This document shows, piece after piece, positions 12,188 to 22,175 of a DNA stretch of 64,000 bases (position 1 is the stretch's first letter; each line of letters starts with the position of its first letter). Position numbers and translations under genes: made by a program. The notes under the pieces are model-generated. The model was not told the DNA's origin. It did no database searches and was given only the letters and a program-made list of their open reading frames with translations. Origin of the DNA: Durusdinium trenchii (lineage: Eukaryota > Sar > Dinophyceae > Suessiales > Symbiodiniaceae); the NCBI GenBank assembly GCA_963970005.1, contig CAXAMN010028939.1, positions 163,460 through 227,459 on the forward strand, written 5' to 3'.

Positions 12188-12858
12188 GATGTGAGGAAAG
12201 ACCAGGAGCAGTGGGGAAAGTATGACCCTTCAGGGCAGCCACTAGGCAACGGCTGCCGCCTTGACATGGAGACCATTTGCGAGGCATTCCCGGGTTCACG
12301 CTTTGAGGACATCAGCAAAGAGTACCATTGAAAGACGGAATTCGGCAAGAACCGCCGGCAAGAGGTCAACAAAGCACGTCGCATCAAGAAAGACATTGGA
12401 TGTCTCAAGCACAAGTTCTCCCCGCCTACCGGCATCAAGAACTGTCGCATCAAGTCCAGAACGATATACTCCAAGGTTGGCTTTATTTCTGAGAGTGAAC
12501 TTCAGCACTACACAGAGTGCACAGGCAAGGCCCTGAAGCTGACTCCTGTGCAGTTGCCTCTTGAAGACCGACCAGAGACTTTGACTGGATATGTGATCAG
12601 CTTGAAGGATCTTCCTCCAGAGCTAAAAGATACCATCAGGAAGATCAAAACTGCCTATGAGGTGAACGTGACACAAGAGGAGCGCAGGTTGGACCCTGAG
12701 AATCAGATCAAAGAAGACCAGGGCTCCATCTTGTTTGACTTCTTCGCGGACCTTCAAACGAGAAGCGCTGCGGACATGGCAAAGACAATCAACAGGAGCA
12801 AGGTTCCAACTTTGACCGGGCTGAAGGAAAAGGCTGAGAAGATCCGGGCAGTTGCCAG
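12188..12858 (+). CDS. Long unknown gene, exon 2, with in-frame TGA
   Basis: The exon begins after TTTCTCCAG (AG at 12186-12187) as DVRKDQEQWGKYDPSG and stays open in one frame for 671 bases apart from one TGA at 12329-12331 (ISKEYH*KTEFGKNRR). It then runs through a basic region (NKARRIKKDIG), a helical charged region (PPELKDTIRKIKTAYEVN) and LKEKAEKIRAVAR. At 12859 the donor is GC (CCAG|GCTGTG). Leaving in phase 2, it joins exactly to an acceptor at 13167-13168. The TGA may be a mutation, a recoding event or a sequence error. No domain recognised. Confidence 0.6.
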
Positions 12859-12954
12859 GCTGTGTTAATTTACACTTAGACTTAGACGAAGCATCCAAGT
12901 AGGACCTCAACCTTCATGCTCACGAATGACAGTCAGCCTGATATATATTCATAT

Positions 12955-13020
12955 ACTATATATATATATATATTTGTATAGATATGTGAATATATATATA
13001 TATATATTATATATTATACA
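12955..13020 (+). repeat. (TA)n-rich intronic microsatellite
   Basis: Two runs of TATATA separated by TTTGTATAGATATGTGAA lie inside the intron between exons 2 and 3 of the long gene. Confidence 0.9.
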
Positions 13021-13168
13021 CTCATGTATACGTTGTTCTCTTGTTCCGGCTGTTTAGCCCAATCGTTTGTACAATGGGTTTGTAAGAACTGACAATCCAC
13101 AAATGCCAATATCCTTCAAAGTTTGGTAGTTAGCATTTAGCAGAGATGCTTGTTGATTCTAGCTCTAG

Positions 13169-13619
13169 ATACGCAAATAGCAAAATTGGTAGTTCAGTTG
13201 TTGCCAAAACCAAGGCTCGATTGGCAAAAGAACAAGAGAAAATGCAGGACGCTGACATGGCAGACGCGCCAATGGATGGTGGTGAAGGTGAGCAGGGCGA
13301 GGAGGAGGAAGCCGAGGTTGATGAGGAGATTGAACCTGATTCGGGACCCATGGATGACGCGAAGAGCCAAGCCCAATCGGCCATTCGATTGCAGCCTTCC
13401 ATGGGGCAGGCACCTCAGATCTCTCTTGGCTCAATGGCAGCTCCGCCTGTCCCCAAAAAGAGGAAGACAGAGAAAAGGGAGAAGGAGAAGGGCGGTGAAG
13501 TAGCCCAAGAAGGAGAGACAGGAGAAGAGATTGTTGAGGGGAATGTGGACTTTTCCAAGTTGCCAAACTGGATGGGCAAAGACACAACCATGCAGAGGGT
13601 CATTAGCAAGCTTGGAAAG
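13169..13619 (+). CDS. Long unknown gene, exon 3, acidic with NLS-like patch
   Basis: Starting after GCTCTAG, the first base completes the split codon from the GC donor at 12859. The exon encodes YANSKIGSSVVAKTKARLAK, a strongly acidic run (EGEQGEEEEAEVDEEIEPD), a linker with Met/Gln, then PPVPKKRKTEKREKEK, a classical monopartite nuclear-localisation-like basic patch. It closes with FSKLPNWMGKDTTMQRVISK. The 3' end is AAG|GTACAC in phase 0, matching the next exon. The acidic and basic blocks suggest a nuclear, disordered linker between folded parts; this is inferred from composition alone. Confidence 0.7.
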
Positions 13620-14054
13620 GTACACAAATGCTTCTTTTCCTTGGACCCTGAAGCCTTACTGCGAGAACGCGCGCCCATCGGGCACAAGCTCACAGGGGCG
13701 GGGCGGGGGAAGGGGGAATGTTGTTCTTGGTAGTTGCCAGGTTGGGAAATGTTACTGGTACTCTTAGGCCTAGGGCATAGGCTAATGATTGATCAAGTAA
13801 TTATGGATGGTGACCATCCTTCAAACAGTTTTTCTTGGATCTGGCTTTGACATTTTGAACGTGATTTACAAATTCCTACAATCCCACAAGTTGCACCATA
13901 CAGAATATGTTGGAAGAATCTGTTTGGGTGCTGTTGAATTGCTACTGAGCAAGGGTGAATTTGGCACAGTGTGAGCAATGAGGGAAAACGGCGTTTCCAG
14001 AAAAGGCTAAAACCCTGAACCTTAGCGGCCTTAGTTTTTGTCTTTCCTCTGCAG

Positions 14055-14534
14055 GCGAAGAAAGTCCTGGAGACCATGAAGAATTTCAAGATGAAGGAGA
14101 GTGCGCTACTTGCTGCACGAATACGGCTGTTGGAGCATGTGGAAGGCTTGCTTCAGCGAGGGCCAATCCGAACCCAACCACGAGCTGAGTTCCAATCTCA
14201 CATTGAGGCCCTGGTTGAATCTGACATCTCACTTCCATATGACCTGAGGTTGACTTGTCTGGAAAGAATGGCAGATGATGCAGTGCTGGACATGTGGTGC
14301 TCGCATGAACGTGGTGATTCCTTTGTTTCCGCCAAGTTCGAGAAGCCTCTCCGGCGCTACTTGTCAATCATGACTGTTTGGGGTGAAGATGCAACCAATG
14401 AGGGAGTGGTGAATGAGGCCAACATGACCTTCGCTTGGGCTGTGAATGGTCAGCTCTCGTCCCTGGACTATGCACTCAAGTTTGGTGGAAAGGACAAGCA
14501 GGAACATGCAAAGGAAAAGCAGGAAGCTCTAGAG
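14055..14534 (+). CDS. Long unknown gene, exon 4
   Basis: Acceptor CCTCTGCAG at 14054 leads in phase 0 into AKKVLETMKNFKMKESALLA. The rest is an alpha-helical, charged segment (for example LPYDLRLTCLERMADDAVLD) without catalytic motifs. The exon ends KEKQEALE at GAG|GCGGGG. Using the GC at 14535-14536 as donor and the AG at 14707-14708 as acceptor preserves the frame exactly, whereas reading on meets a stop about 90 bases later. Confidence 0.7.
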
Positions 14535-14708
14535 GCGGGGAACAAACGATGTTCTGTATCACGACAATGCGGCGCCCGTTTTCCACTTTACATTACAATA
14601 GTGTTTGGGACAGGATGTGTTTAATATGTGCTAGGCTGCTAGTCTGTGTGTTATCATGGAAAGTCAACCGATTGTTTTTAAAGCTGGGCTCACCGGCTCA
14701 CCGGACAG

Positions 14709-15588
14709 GCAGCTTCCTCCTCGCTTTGCGAAGCTCTTGGCACTGACTGCTTCATGACCCTTGTAGCCGATGTGGGCAAGATGAAGCCCCTTCTCACGAG
14801 GATCTGTGAGCAGTACCTCCAGCACTATGAGAAGAACAAGGCCAAAATCTCCGAGTTGGATGATGTCTTGAAGGACCCTCTAGATGTTTTCAGGAGGGCA
14901 ACCTCGGGGCTTCTTGCATTGCTCTCACCAGAGCCTGGGCTGTTTGGCAGCTCCTTCGTTGACATGCAGTACTTGAAGAAGTACAAAGGAGATGGACTGA
15001 TTGAGAAAGCTATCTCAGAGGCTTTGAATGATGAGCCGAAGGAAGGTGTATACCCGTGGATTACCATGTTTGACGAAGCAGTCTCCAAGGGACAAACCAC
15101 GATTACTCTTTATCCTGAGATGCTGAATCTTTTCAAGCAGACGACTGCTGTCAACGCTGACAACATCAAGTCCCTTGATTGGGGCCTCATGAAGCAGTGC
15201 TTGGAGCAGCGTCCAAAGTTCAAGTCTGGATTGCGTGCAGGCCTGATCAACCCATTTGACAAAGACATTCTCCGTGTCTCCATGCTGGCAGCGGAAAACA
15301 TCTTTTCTCTTGAGGGTGAGGAAATGCTCAACACAAGTTATGAACACATTGACACCTTGCTGAAGGTCTTCCAGCTCTTCCCTTCCGTCTCGGGTGTGCT
15401 GCAGCTGACCGAGAAATTGGAGAAGTGGGGTTCTTCACACAAAAAGCGCTTGGTGGTTGCTGACCTTGCACGGCTTGTGAGCAAATACCCCATCAGCCTT
15501 GATGCCCTATGGCCAGAAGAGCTTGAGAAGTTGCCCTCTCGCTTGGCTGCAGCTTTCTTTGACACACCTCCTACTGGCATTGACGCAG
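14709..15588 (+). CDS. Long unknown gene, exon 5 (largest)
   Basis: The exon runs from AASSSLCEALGTDCFMTLVA to PPTGIDA. It is nearly all predicted helix with regular hydrophobic spacing (LLTRICEQYLQHYEKNKAKI, LLKVFQLFPSVSGVLQLTEK), consistent with an alpha-solenoid or scaffold-like fold. No signal peptide, membrane segment or active-site motif is visible. The donor GACGCAG|GTACTC leaves in phase 1. Codon use and lack of stops over 880 bases make it the most secure exon of the gene. Confidence 0.75.
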
Positions 15589-16116
15589 GTACTCTGCACA
15601 AAGTTCATGTTGCTATTGCGTGGCACTTGCGCGCTTTCGTCACAGACTTCAGTGTAGCCCGGCTGCGCTGGAGATTCAAAGGCTAGAGCTTGTCAAGGAC
15701 CTGGATTTGCCTAGGTTCATATATAATAGGTGTTGTGAATAGTGCATGTAGAATAACAACCTTGCGATGTCTCAGATTCACCCTTGTTTTAAGAAAGAAA
15801 GTATAGAAGTGGCTAGTGCGATGCGACTCTATCTCAAAATGTTTGCTATTGTGCTTTTGCTGTACTCTTGTTGTCTTTGGTTTGTCCCTTATGCGTCAAC
15901 AATTTGACCTCTTACTTCATCAGTTTGCTCTGTGGTTATGGTTAGGGTTGGGGTGAAGGTGTTTGGTTCCTCTGCTTTGGGGAAGCAATCGTATTCTTAG
16001 CTGTAGCCATATTCACGCAAGAGAGCGACATGTAGATCAATAATGTGTAGGTCTAAGTCTAAGTACATTTCATTTCACTGTTTGCATTGAGTTTTTTGAA
16101 CTTTGCAAGGCAAGAG

Positions 16117-16709
16117 TCAAGGCAAGCGGGTTCTTGTCGAAGGAGTATGCAGACCAAGTTGCCCACATGCAGAAGTTGGCAAAGGGGTCAAACCATCCTG
16201 CTTTGGCGTGCATTGAAGCGCAGATCCAGGTGATGCTGACTGTCTCTGAGTTCTCTAACGGATGCCTGACCTACTTTGAGAGTGGAAACTCACCCGACCA
16301 GCGCTTGCAGATTGACCCAGACCATGCGACCTTCTTTGTGCTATTGAGGCTGGCTGATCGTTGTGTCAAAGCTCGGGATGCCATGGAGGAGGCTTTCACC
16401 AAGCAGTCTGACTCCACGAACGTGTCAATCAACATGAGCAAATTCCCAGACCTGTCGGTGGATGTCGCAAAAGTTCTCAAAGATGCATCTTTCAGCCAAG
16501 AGGTGTCTTTTCTTGCCAAGAACCTCGCAGCATTCCTTGCTGAGAGGCGTGTGATTTTGGAGCGCATCATGGTGTTCTGGGGCAGCAAATGCTGGAAGAA
16601 GAATCTTCCTGATGATGCTGATCTGCAAACCGTCCTTGCCGCAGCCAAAGAAAGCATTGACAACATTGACGGTGATCGCATGACAGATGCTTTGACTGCT
16701 TTGGATGAG
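16117..16709 (+). CDS. Long unknown gene, exon 6
   Basis: A phase-1 acceptor (AAGAG|TC, AG at 16115-16116) continues the previous exon into KASGFLSKEYADQVAHMQKL. The segment is helical with several Leu/Val-rich amphipathic stretches (LAKNLAAFLAERRVILERIM) and one MVFWGSKCWKKN turn. It ends MTDALTALDE at GAG|GCAAGG; the GC donor at 16710 is phase 0. The long intron before it (15589-16116) has a T-rich 3' part. The acceptor is the only one nearby that keeps phase, so the exact start is moderately secure. Confidence 0.65.
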
Positions 16710-16868
16710 GCAAGGTTGGACTCCTTCTCATGTTCCACTACACTGCACTGTTATTTTTGTAAAGTACTGCGATGATTATATAATCTTGTTTGGTTTAAGT
16801 GTGTAAGCTTTGTTGGTCCTGGATTGCTGGTTTGGCAAAAATCACTGGTTGGCATCCCTGCTGCAAAG

Positions 16869-17114
16869 GCGAAGAAGGGAGTTCAGATTTTCGTGGACTT
16901 GCTGAACAGTTGCAATGTGGCGATGGCTATTGCTACTGAGAGCACTCTGACTTTTGGTTTGTCAACCAAATCCAGTGAGACCAAGCTTAAGGTAAGCCGA
17001 AATGCCTTGGGCGACATTGCTGGAATGATTGTGCAAGAGTCTCTTGTGCACCCAACCTTGTTGAAGGAATGCAGAACCATCGTAGATTCAGCAGGTCGTG
17101 GGCAGCGAAAGTGA
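16869..17114 (+). CDS. Long unknown gene, likely last exon
   Basis: Acceptor GCTGCAAAG at 16868 joins in phase 0 to AKKGVQIFVDLLNSCNVAMA and continues to GRGQRK followed by TGA at 17112-17114. Alternatively a GT donor inside TCAGCAG|GTCGTG at 17095 could lead to a further exon, and open frames at 17340-17620 would be candidates. With the first option the reconstructed protein from 11126 is roughly 1,380 residues. No homologue can be named from the sequence. Confidence 0.6.
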   Translation, partial: AKKGVQIFVDLLNSCNVAMAIATESTLTFGLSTKSSETKLKVSRNALGDIAGMIVQESLVHPTLLKECRTIVDSAGRGQRK

Positions 17115-19939
17115 GATGTCAGCTAAAGCCAAGGCACCAGTACAGACTGCATTCCGATGCCGCTCACACAATACACTGAGTGTTTGTATGTATGATGTGT
17201 CTTACAATGCGTTTCAATGGCTTCAATTGATTTGGGGATCTGGACCTGGAGGTTTGTTCAGCCTAGGGGTGTGTTATGGAAACTGTTCTTTCTTGTGGCT
17301 AGCGGCTAGGATGGTGAGGAATGCAAGAAACTTGCAAGAATGGAGGTTCCCGCAGGTCACCATGCCTGTTCCTCACGCGGTGGTTTGTCACCACTGCGCT
17401 GCCTTTTCCTCCAAGCAGGCTTGTAAAGGTTTTGCGTCGGGCCTTTTGTGCAGCTAAACATTTGGCGCTAAACCGCTACCCCTGGCCCTGGGAACTTCGA
17501 GAGACTGTGGACTTGGCACTCATTTTGCAAGCCAAAAAAGTGTCATCTCAACGCGTCATTCTTGCGAAACAGTTTTTGAATCATATGTCAGAATTAAGAT
17601 TTGCAAAGGCACCTGTTACAGTATGAGACCCCAAGCTACCTCAAGAACCCAGCCAGAGAGCTTCAACCTATGGTTGTGTCTAGATTATATGCAGTCAGGT
17701 TAGTAGTCTCTAGCAACGCTACATGCTCAATCACGCTGTACACGATGCTATACAAGTCACACCAAACAACAATGGTTTGGAATCAGTAATGCTTCAGAAA
17801 AAAACTCACAAAATAAACAAAAACAATTCAGAGTTATTCCAAAGACCCTATTTTGCATGCAGACGTTTTTTGCGTGTTTTTCAGAAATATTTTAGACAGA
17901 ACTTTTGATGGCTACCTAAATTTCAAAAAATACTTTAGAAATAAAGCATGTCTTTTTCAGAAATTAATTATATGTGCTTATCGAGGCGCTGGCTGTTCTT
18001 GTAAGTCTCTACACTACAACAACCACAACCACGACCACGACAACGACAACAACAACAGCAACGACAAGTCTCACCTGTTTGCCCCTGCCGCCTGCACTCA
18101 GAAAATGAAGTAGACATGCACGGACTGAGACAGGAACATGCTGGAGTTGGAAGGAGAATGAACGTTTCCTGCCCAAAAAAGTAAGCAAAATGAGACTTAA
18201 ATTAACAGAACGGCGGGAACCAACCTTAATGGAGCTGGAGGAGAAAGCATGTGTATACTATTCAGATCTATTCAGATATGTTGTCATTATATAATTATAC
18301 AGTAGTTGTCCTATCAAAGTAAAGATCTGGATTCTAAGGCCAACTACAGGAAAGTAGAAAAGTCCACGAAGTCTAGAAAAAGAGTTGATGGTGTAGACCA
18401 AGAAAGACACAAAAATGATGGACACTGAATGACAATGAAAGGATAACGAAAATGAAAGGAAAACCCGCCAGAAGTAGCAACGAAGAAGATTGCAAAGGAC
18501 ACCATTCGAACATTAGAACAGCGTTGAAACAAAACAGCTTTAAATGTGTCACGATCTTGCACAGAAATGGATTGATGCATAATTTTTGCTATGGAAAAGG
18601 CTGGAAGGGAGGTGCACAACAAGTCAAAGAAATGGATGGCTAATATGGCTACACAGTTTGTTGGCCTGCTTGTGAACCATTGGGAGAAAAGTCTCTATTA
18701 CAAAAGCAACGACACTTCAACAACCCCCTAGTGGAGAAGCAACGCCGCCAATGGCAAAGAAAAGTTCCCCGTCAGCATGTTCAGCCCTGCAGTAAGCATA
18801 CCTCACCACTGCTCAAAGGTACCATCAGCAGCGGCACCATCAAATGAGAACAACTATTTGGTGGGAAAGCATGCCTTGTCTCACCGATTTCACCAGCCAT
18901 GAAAACGCACCACTGCATCGCAAAGGGTTCGAACACATAATTCACCGGCGGCAACGCACCACTTCACCAGGCACAATGAGATTATCCTTAAATATATCCA
19001 AAGAGTACGAACCGATTATTTATGAGGGGACAATCCAATACTGCACTGCTGGTTGGGTCAATGGAAGGTGCTGTACTGAACTCTCCTGTGACACGGACAG
19101 TACGGTACAGTACAGGTCGACGGCGTGTGTGGTGCTTTGCGTTCGGTCCTTTGGGTTGCGACTCGCGTGACCTGTTTGGAATATGACGCCCTCTCTGGGT
19201 GTACCGTCTAAACAGGTACCGATATCATCCTATATCTAATTTAAGCAACAAAGTAAAATGCCAAGACAAGTCCAAGGGCATTCGGACACCATAAAAAAAA
19301 TGTGTGCACTCTCTGTGAGCCAGGATCTCGTGGGAGGTAATGCAACTGTATGATACTGTATGCCAGTGTGCCAATCTTTGGGGACAAGTTGTGTAGTCAT
19401 ACAATTATATTGTATTGCTGGTGTGGTGCATTTTCAGTGAACAAGTTGGTGAAGTGGTTCTGTCTGCGGGTGGAGTTGCAGGACTTTGGGGACACACGAC
19501 TAAACTGGTTGAAACCCGTACCTCCCAACCGCGAATTCATTCCAAAGAGTCGCCAACGCAGAGAAAGCAGGAGGAAGAAATGGAAGAAAAGGAGGAGTTG
19601 CTGGAATGCAAGAACGAAACCCACAAGAAACAGGCACTGTGTATATACACATGTTCACAAGAATTGGCCGTCTGCATTTCCTGCCTTGAAGGCTGTCATC
19701 TAGGCTTCCATCTTGGCGCCCAGCAGTGGACTGGCCAAAACTGCAAGTGAACATCGGTATGAGCTGGATTGTTCTCAGCCCTCTTCGTGACTTTGGACCT
19801 TGGAGAATATCTCGGGGTCTCCTGGCCTAAGCGTCTCACTGCTTCAAAAGGTGAGTGGGAAAAATCTGAACGCAGCGTCTCCCAAGGGCACACATTGGCA
19901 CGAGCGCAGTCTTTTCCGCCTAATTCTACAGCAATCTCT
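17115..19939. other. Intergenic, no gene recognised
   Basis: A plus-strand frame at about 17330-17626 (LVKVLRRAFCAAKHLALNRY) is open but has no partner exon that I can phase. CAA/CGA-type simple sequence lies at 18014-18066. An A-rich charged plus-strand frame occurs at 19520-19620. Nothing else supports a gene. Confidence 0.5.
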
Positions 19940-21299
19940 TCAAGAGCTGCTTGGCCATCCTTTCACAGGACCTTTTTGAGAGCCCTTAGCAGCTTCAAGC
20001 CCAGGTCCTGGAAACCCTTTGGATTTTCCAGTGACTGAAGATTGATGTATGGGAGGCTCTATCTTGCCTGATGCTGAAGCCTGTGCCTGCGTGCCTGCAT
20101 CACCTGTAGCTGAGCTTGACATTTCTGAGAGTTTCGGGAGGCGCTTGCCACTTCCAGCGAGGCCTTGAGGATCAAAAACTTCGGCCCAATAGAACCAACG
20201 CTGCGGCTTTGCTGGGTCCAAACGGTCGGCGATCCTTCGAGACTCTTCCAAAATTCGAGCCCATTGAGATTCCCCCAGCGTTGATGCAAGATTCCTGCGG
20301 ACACCTTCTTTGGCAGAAATCGGGTCTTCGATGTACAAGGGTGGCGGTGGTCCAACATGAGATGAGGGAGGGGGAGCTGCAGTGCAATCAATGCCTTCCA
20401 GCGACATGCCTCGTGGTGTAGTGGGCTGTGGCGTGCAAACAAAGCTGAAAAATCCTCGCAAAAGCTCCGTCAGATTTCGCTCCGACGGCATCTCTCCGTC
20501 TTTGCGCTTTGTCCAACTTGCTCTGCCGTCTCCAAGCTTGGCCACAGGGGGTACATACTCCTGCCGCTGAAGAAAGCATAGCACAAAAGCTGTCCATGCG
20601 ACGCCATTCATGTAGCCTTTATGTCCCGAAAGCCCATGGTTGGTGGCCCAAAACTTCACCAAACGCACTACATCTCGTGACACTTCACAGCAGTCACACA
20701 ACCGCCGAATCAGTGTATCTAGAGATTCTTGGCTGGCGCTCTCATCCACAATCACATGAGCAACAAGCTGGGGCGAACCGCGGAGCCTCACAGAAAACTG
20801 ACAGGTCGCGTGGGGATAAAGCCGCGTTGCATCAGTGGCCTCCAGATTGTTGGAGTGAGGGGGGCTGTGGAGTTTGTCCCACAAACGCGCCATCTTCACT
20901 TCACGCTCGTCAGGCGAACCCGGAATCGAGAAGCACACCACATCCAAGTCGGAGCCATCCAACTCTGTGTGCTGCACAGCAGAGCCTGCCATTTCCATCC
21001 GTGCGGTTCCTTGCCCAGACAGGGCTGACAGAGTGCCTGTTTGCAGGAATTCTTGGGAGAAGGCTGACTTGAGGAAGTGCACGGCTCGCTGGCAGGCAAA
21101 CCTATACTCCGTGGTAGGCACAAGTTGTTTTGCCAGCTCTTCCAACTCTAATTCCATTCCACGGGCTTTGCTGCTTGTGATCGACTTCCTCAGCTCATCA
21201 TCACTCAGTGTGTCCTCGTCCCAGCTCGGCTTTGCTGCATCCTCAGGGAAAGTGAGGATTATTTGTCGGCGTTTGAACGTGTCACAGCAAACAGCAACC
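19940..21299 (-). CDS. Nucleotidyltransferase, non-canonical poly(A)/poly(U) polymerase type (main exon)
   Basis: A 452-residue minus-strand frame carries the features of the Trf4/Cid1-like RNA nucleotidyltransferase family, which adds nucleotides to RNA 3' ends. The G-S signature and metal-binding pair appear as MAGSAVQHTELDGSDLDVV (residues ~104-122, DLD at 118-120). A third acidic residue fits in AHVIVDES (~184). The central helical domain reads RDVVRLVKFWATNHGLSGHK and then VAWTAFVLCFLQRQ, and the PAP-associated segment is NLTELLRGFFSFVC. The C-terminal ~100 residues are Ser/Gly/Pro-rich and look disordered. There is no ATG at the 5' end; the frame enters through GTG/upstream sequence, so this is an internal or last exon and the 22.2 kb exon is its probable 5' part. 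The stop is at 19940-19942. Confidence 0.85.
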
Positions 21300-21528
21300 A
21301 CAAGTCAGCTGCACACGTGCTACAATTATTGAAACAACATAGAACTGAAACAAGAAGGGAGTCTAAGCTATGGAGCTATCAAGTCGTTGCTCCTATATTT
21401 GTATCTGAGCCTGCGAGTTTCATTGCTGCTAGAAGCTACGTGCAATAACGTGTCAAATCTCCATTATGGCAGAGGGACAACACCAGGGGGCCCTGGTTGA
21501 CCAAGGCTTTGGGGCTCCGGGTTTTCAC

Positions 21529-22175
21529 CCACAGCCATATCTCGATTCATCCGTTGTCATCCCATCCTGGCGTGGAATAGCCTGGAGTGATTGGACCATA
21601 GCAGCCCGAGACAAAGCACGTTGGGCATGCCATGGTGCCAGCGGAGCTGCTTCCTTCCCACTTTCCAGGCTTTGCGCGACAGCTGCTTCGGCAAAACCAT
21701 CACTGCCATCTTTGGTCTTCGGCGGTCCTTTTGGTGTCGGTGCTATCGAAGTCTTTGGCGTTGGAGCCATTGCGGCCTTGGGCTTCGCTGGCTTTCCCAA
21801 AGCACCTTTACTTACAACTTCTCTCGATTCTCCATTTGAGAGCTCGGTCTCGTGATTGATCCTTGTTGCTTTGTTGGGCCCCACATCCGCGACCAATCTT
21901 CTTTTCTGGGCATCTGGAGACAAAGGCGCTGGCGGGGCTGTTGGTGCTGATTTACTGGTTGTCTTCTGGGCATGCTCCGGAAGCTTGACAAGCGTAACCG
22001 ACGATCCTTCTAGACTGAAGACTTCATGATGCTTTGACAAGAATTTTCTGATATGGCCAAAGCCCTGTAGATCATGCTGCCCCCACTTCACTTTCACTGA
22101 CAACGAAGTGACCGGTGCCGAGCCCCCTTCTTCCTCAAGCCTTGCTTGCAAAATCTGCACGGCCTTTGTTTCCAT
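21529..22175 (-). CDS. Probable 5' exon of the nucleotidyltransferase, winged-helix-like N-terminus
   Basis: The ATG at 22175 starts METKAVQILQARLEEEGGSA. Residues 1-65 end in FLSKHHEVFSLEGSSVTLVK, a pattern like OST-HTH/LOTUS or similar winged-helix RNA/DNA-binding domains (helix, helix, then a beta hairpin with FxLxGxxVxL). A Pro/Ala/Lys-rich linker with repeated PTPK follows. The frame ends in TATGGCTGTGG|GTGAAA, a good GT donor at 21528-21527 (phase 2). The acceptor that would join it to the next exon is not resolved; the nearest GTGCAG would give a stop. Linkage rests on same strand, adjacency and the missing start codon downstream. Binding of RNA by the N-terminus is inference. Confidence 0.55.
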
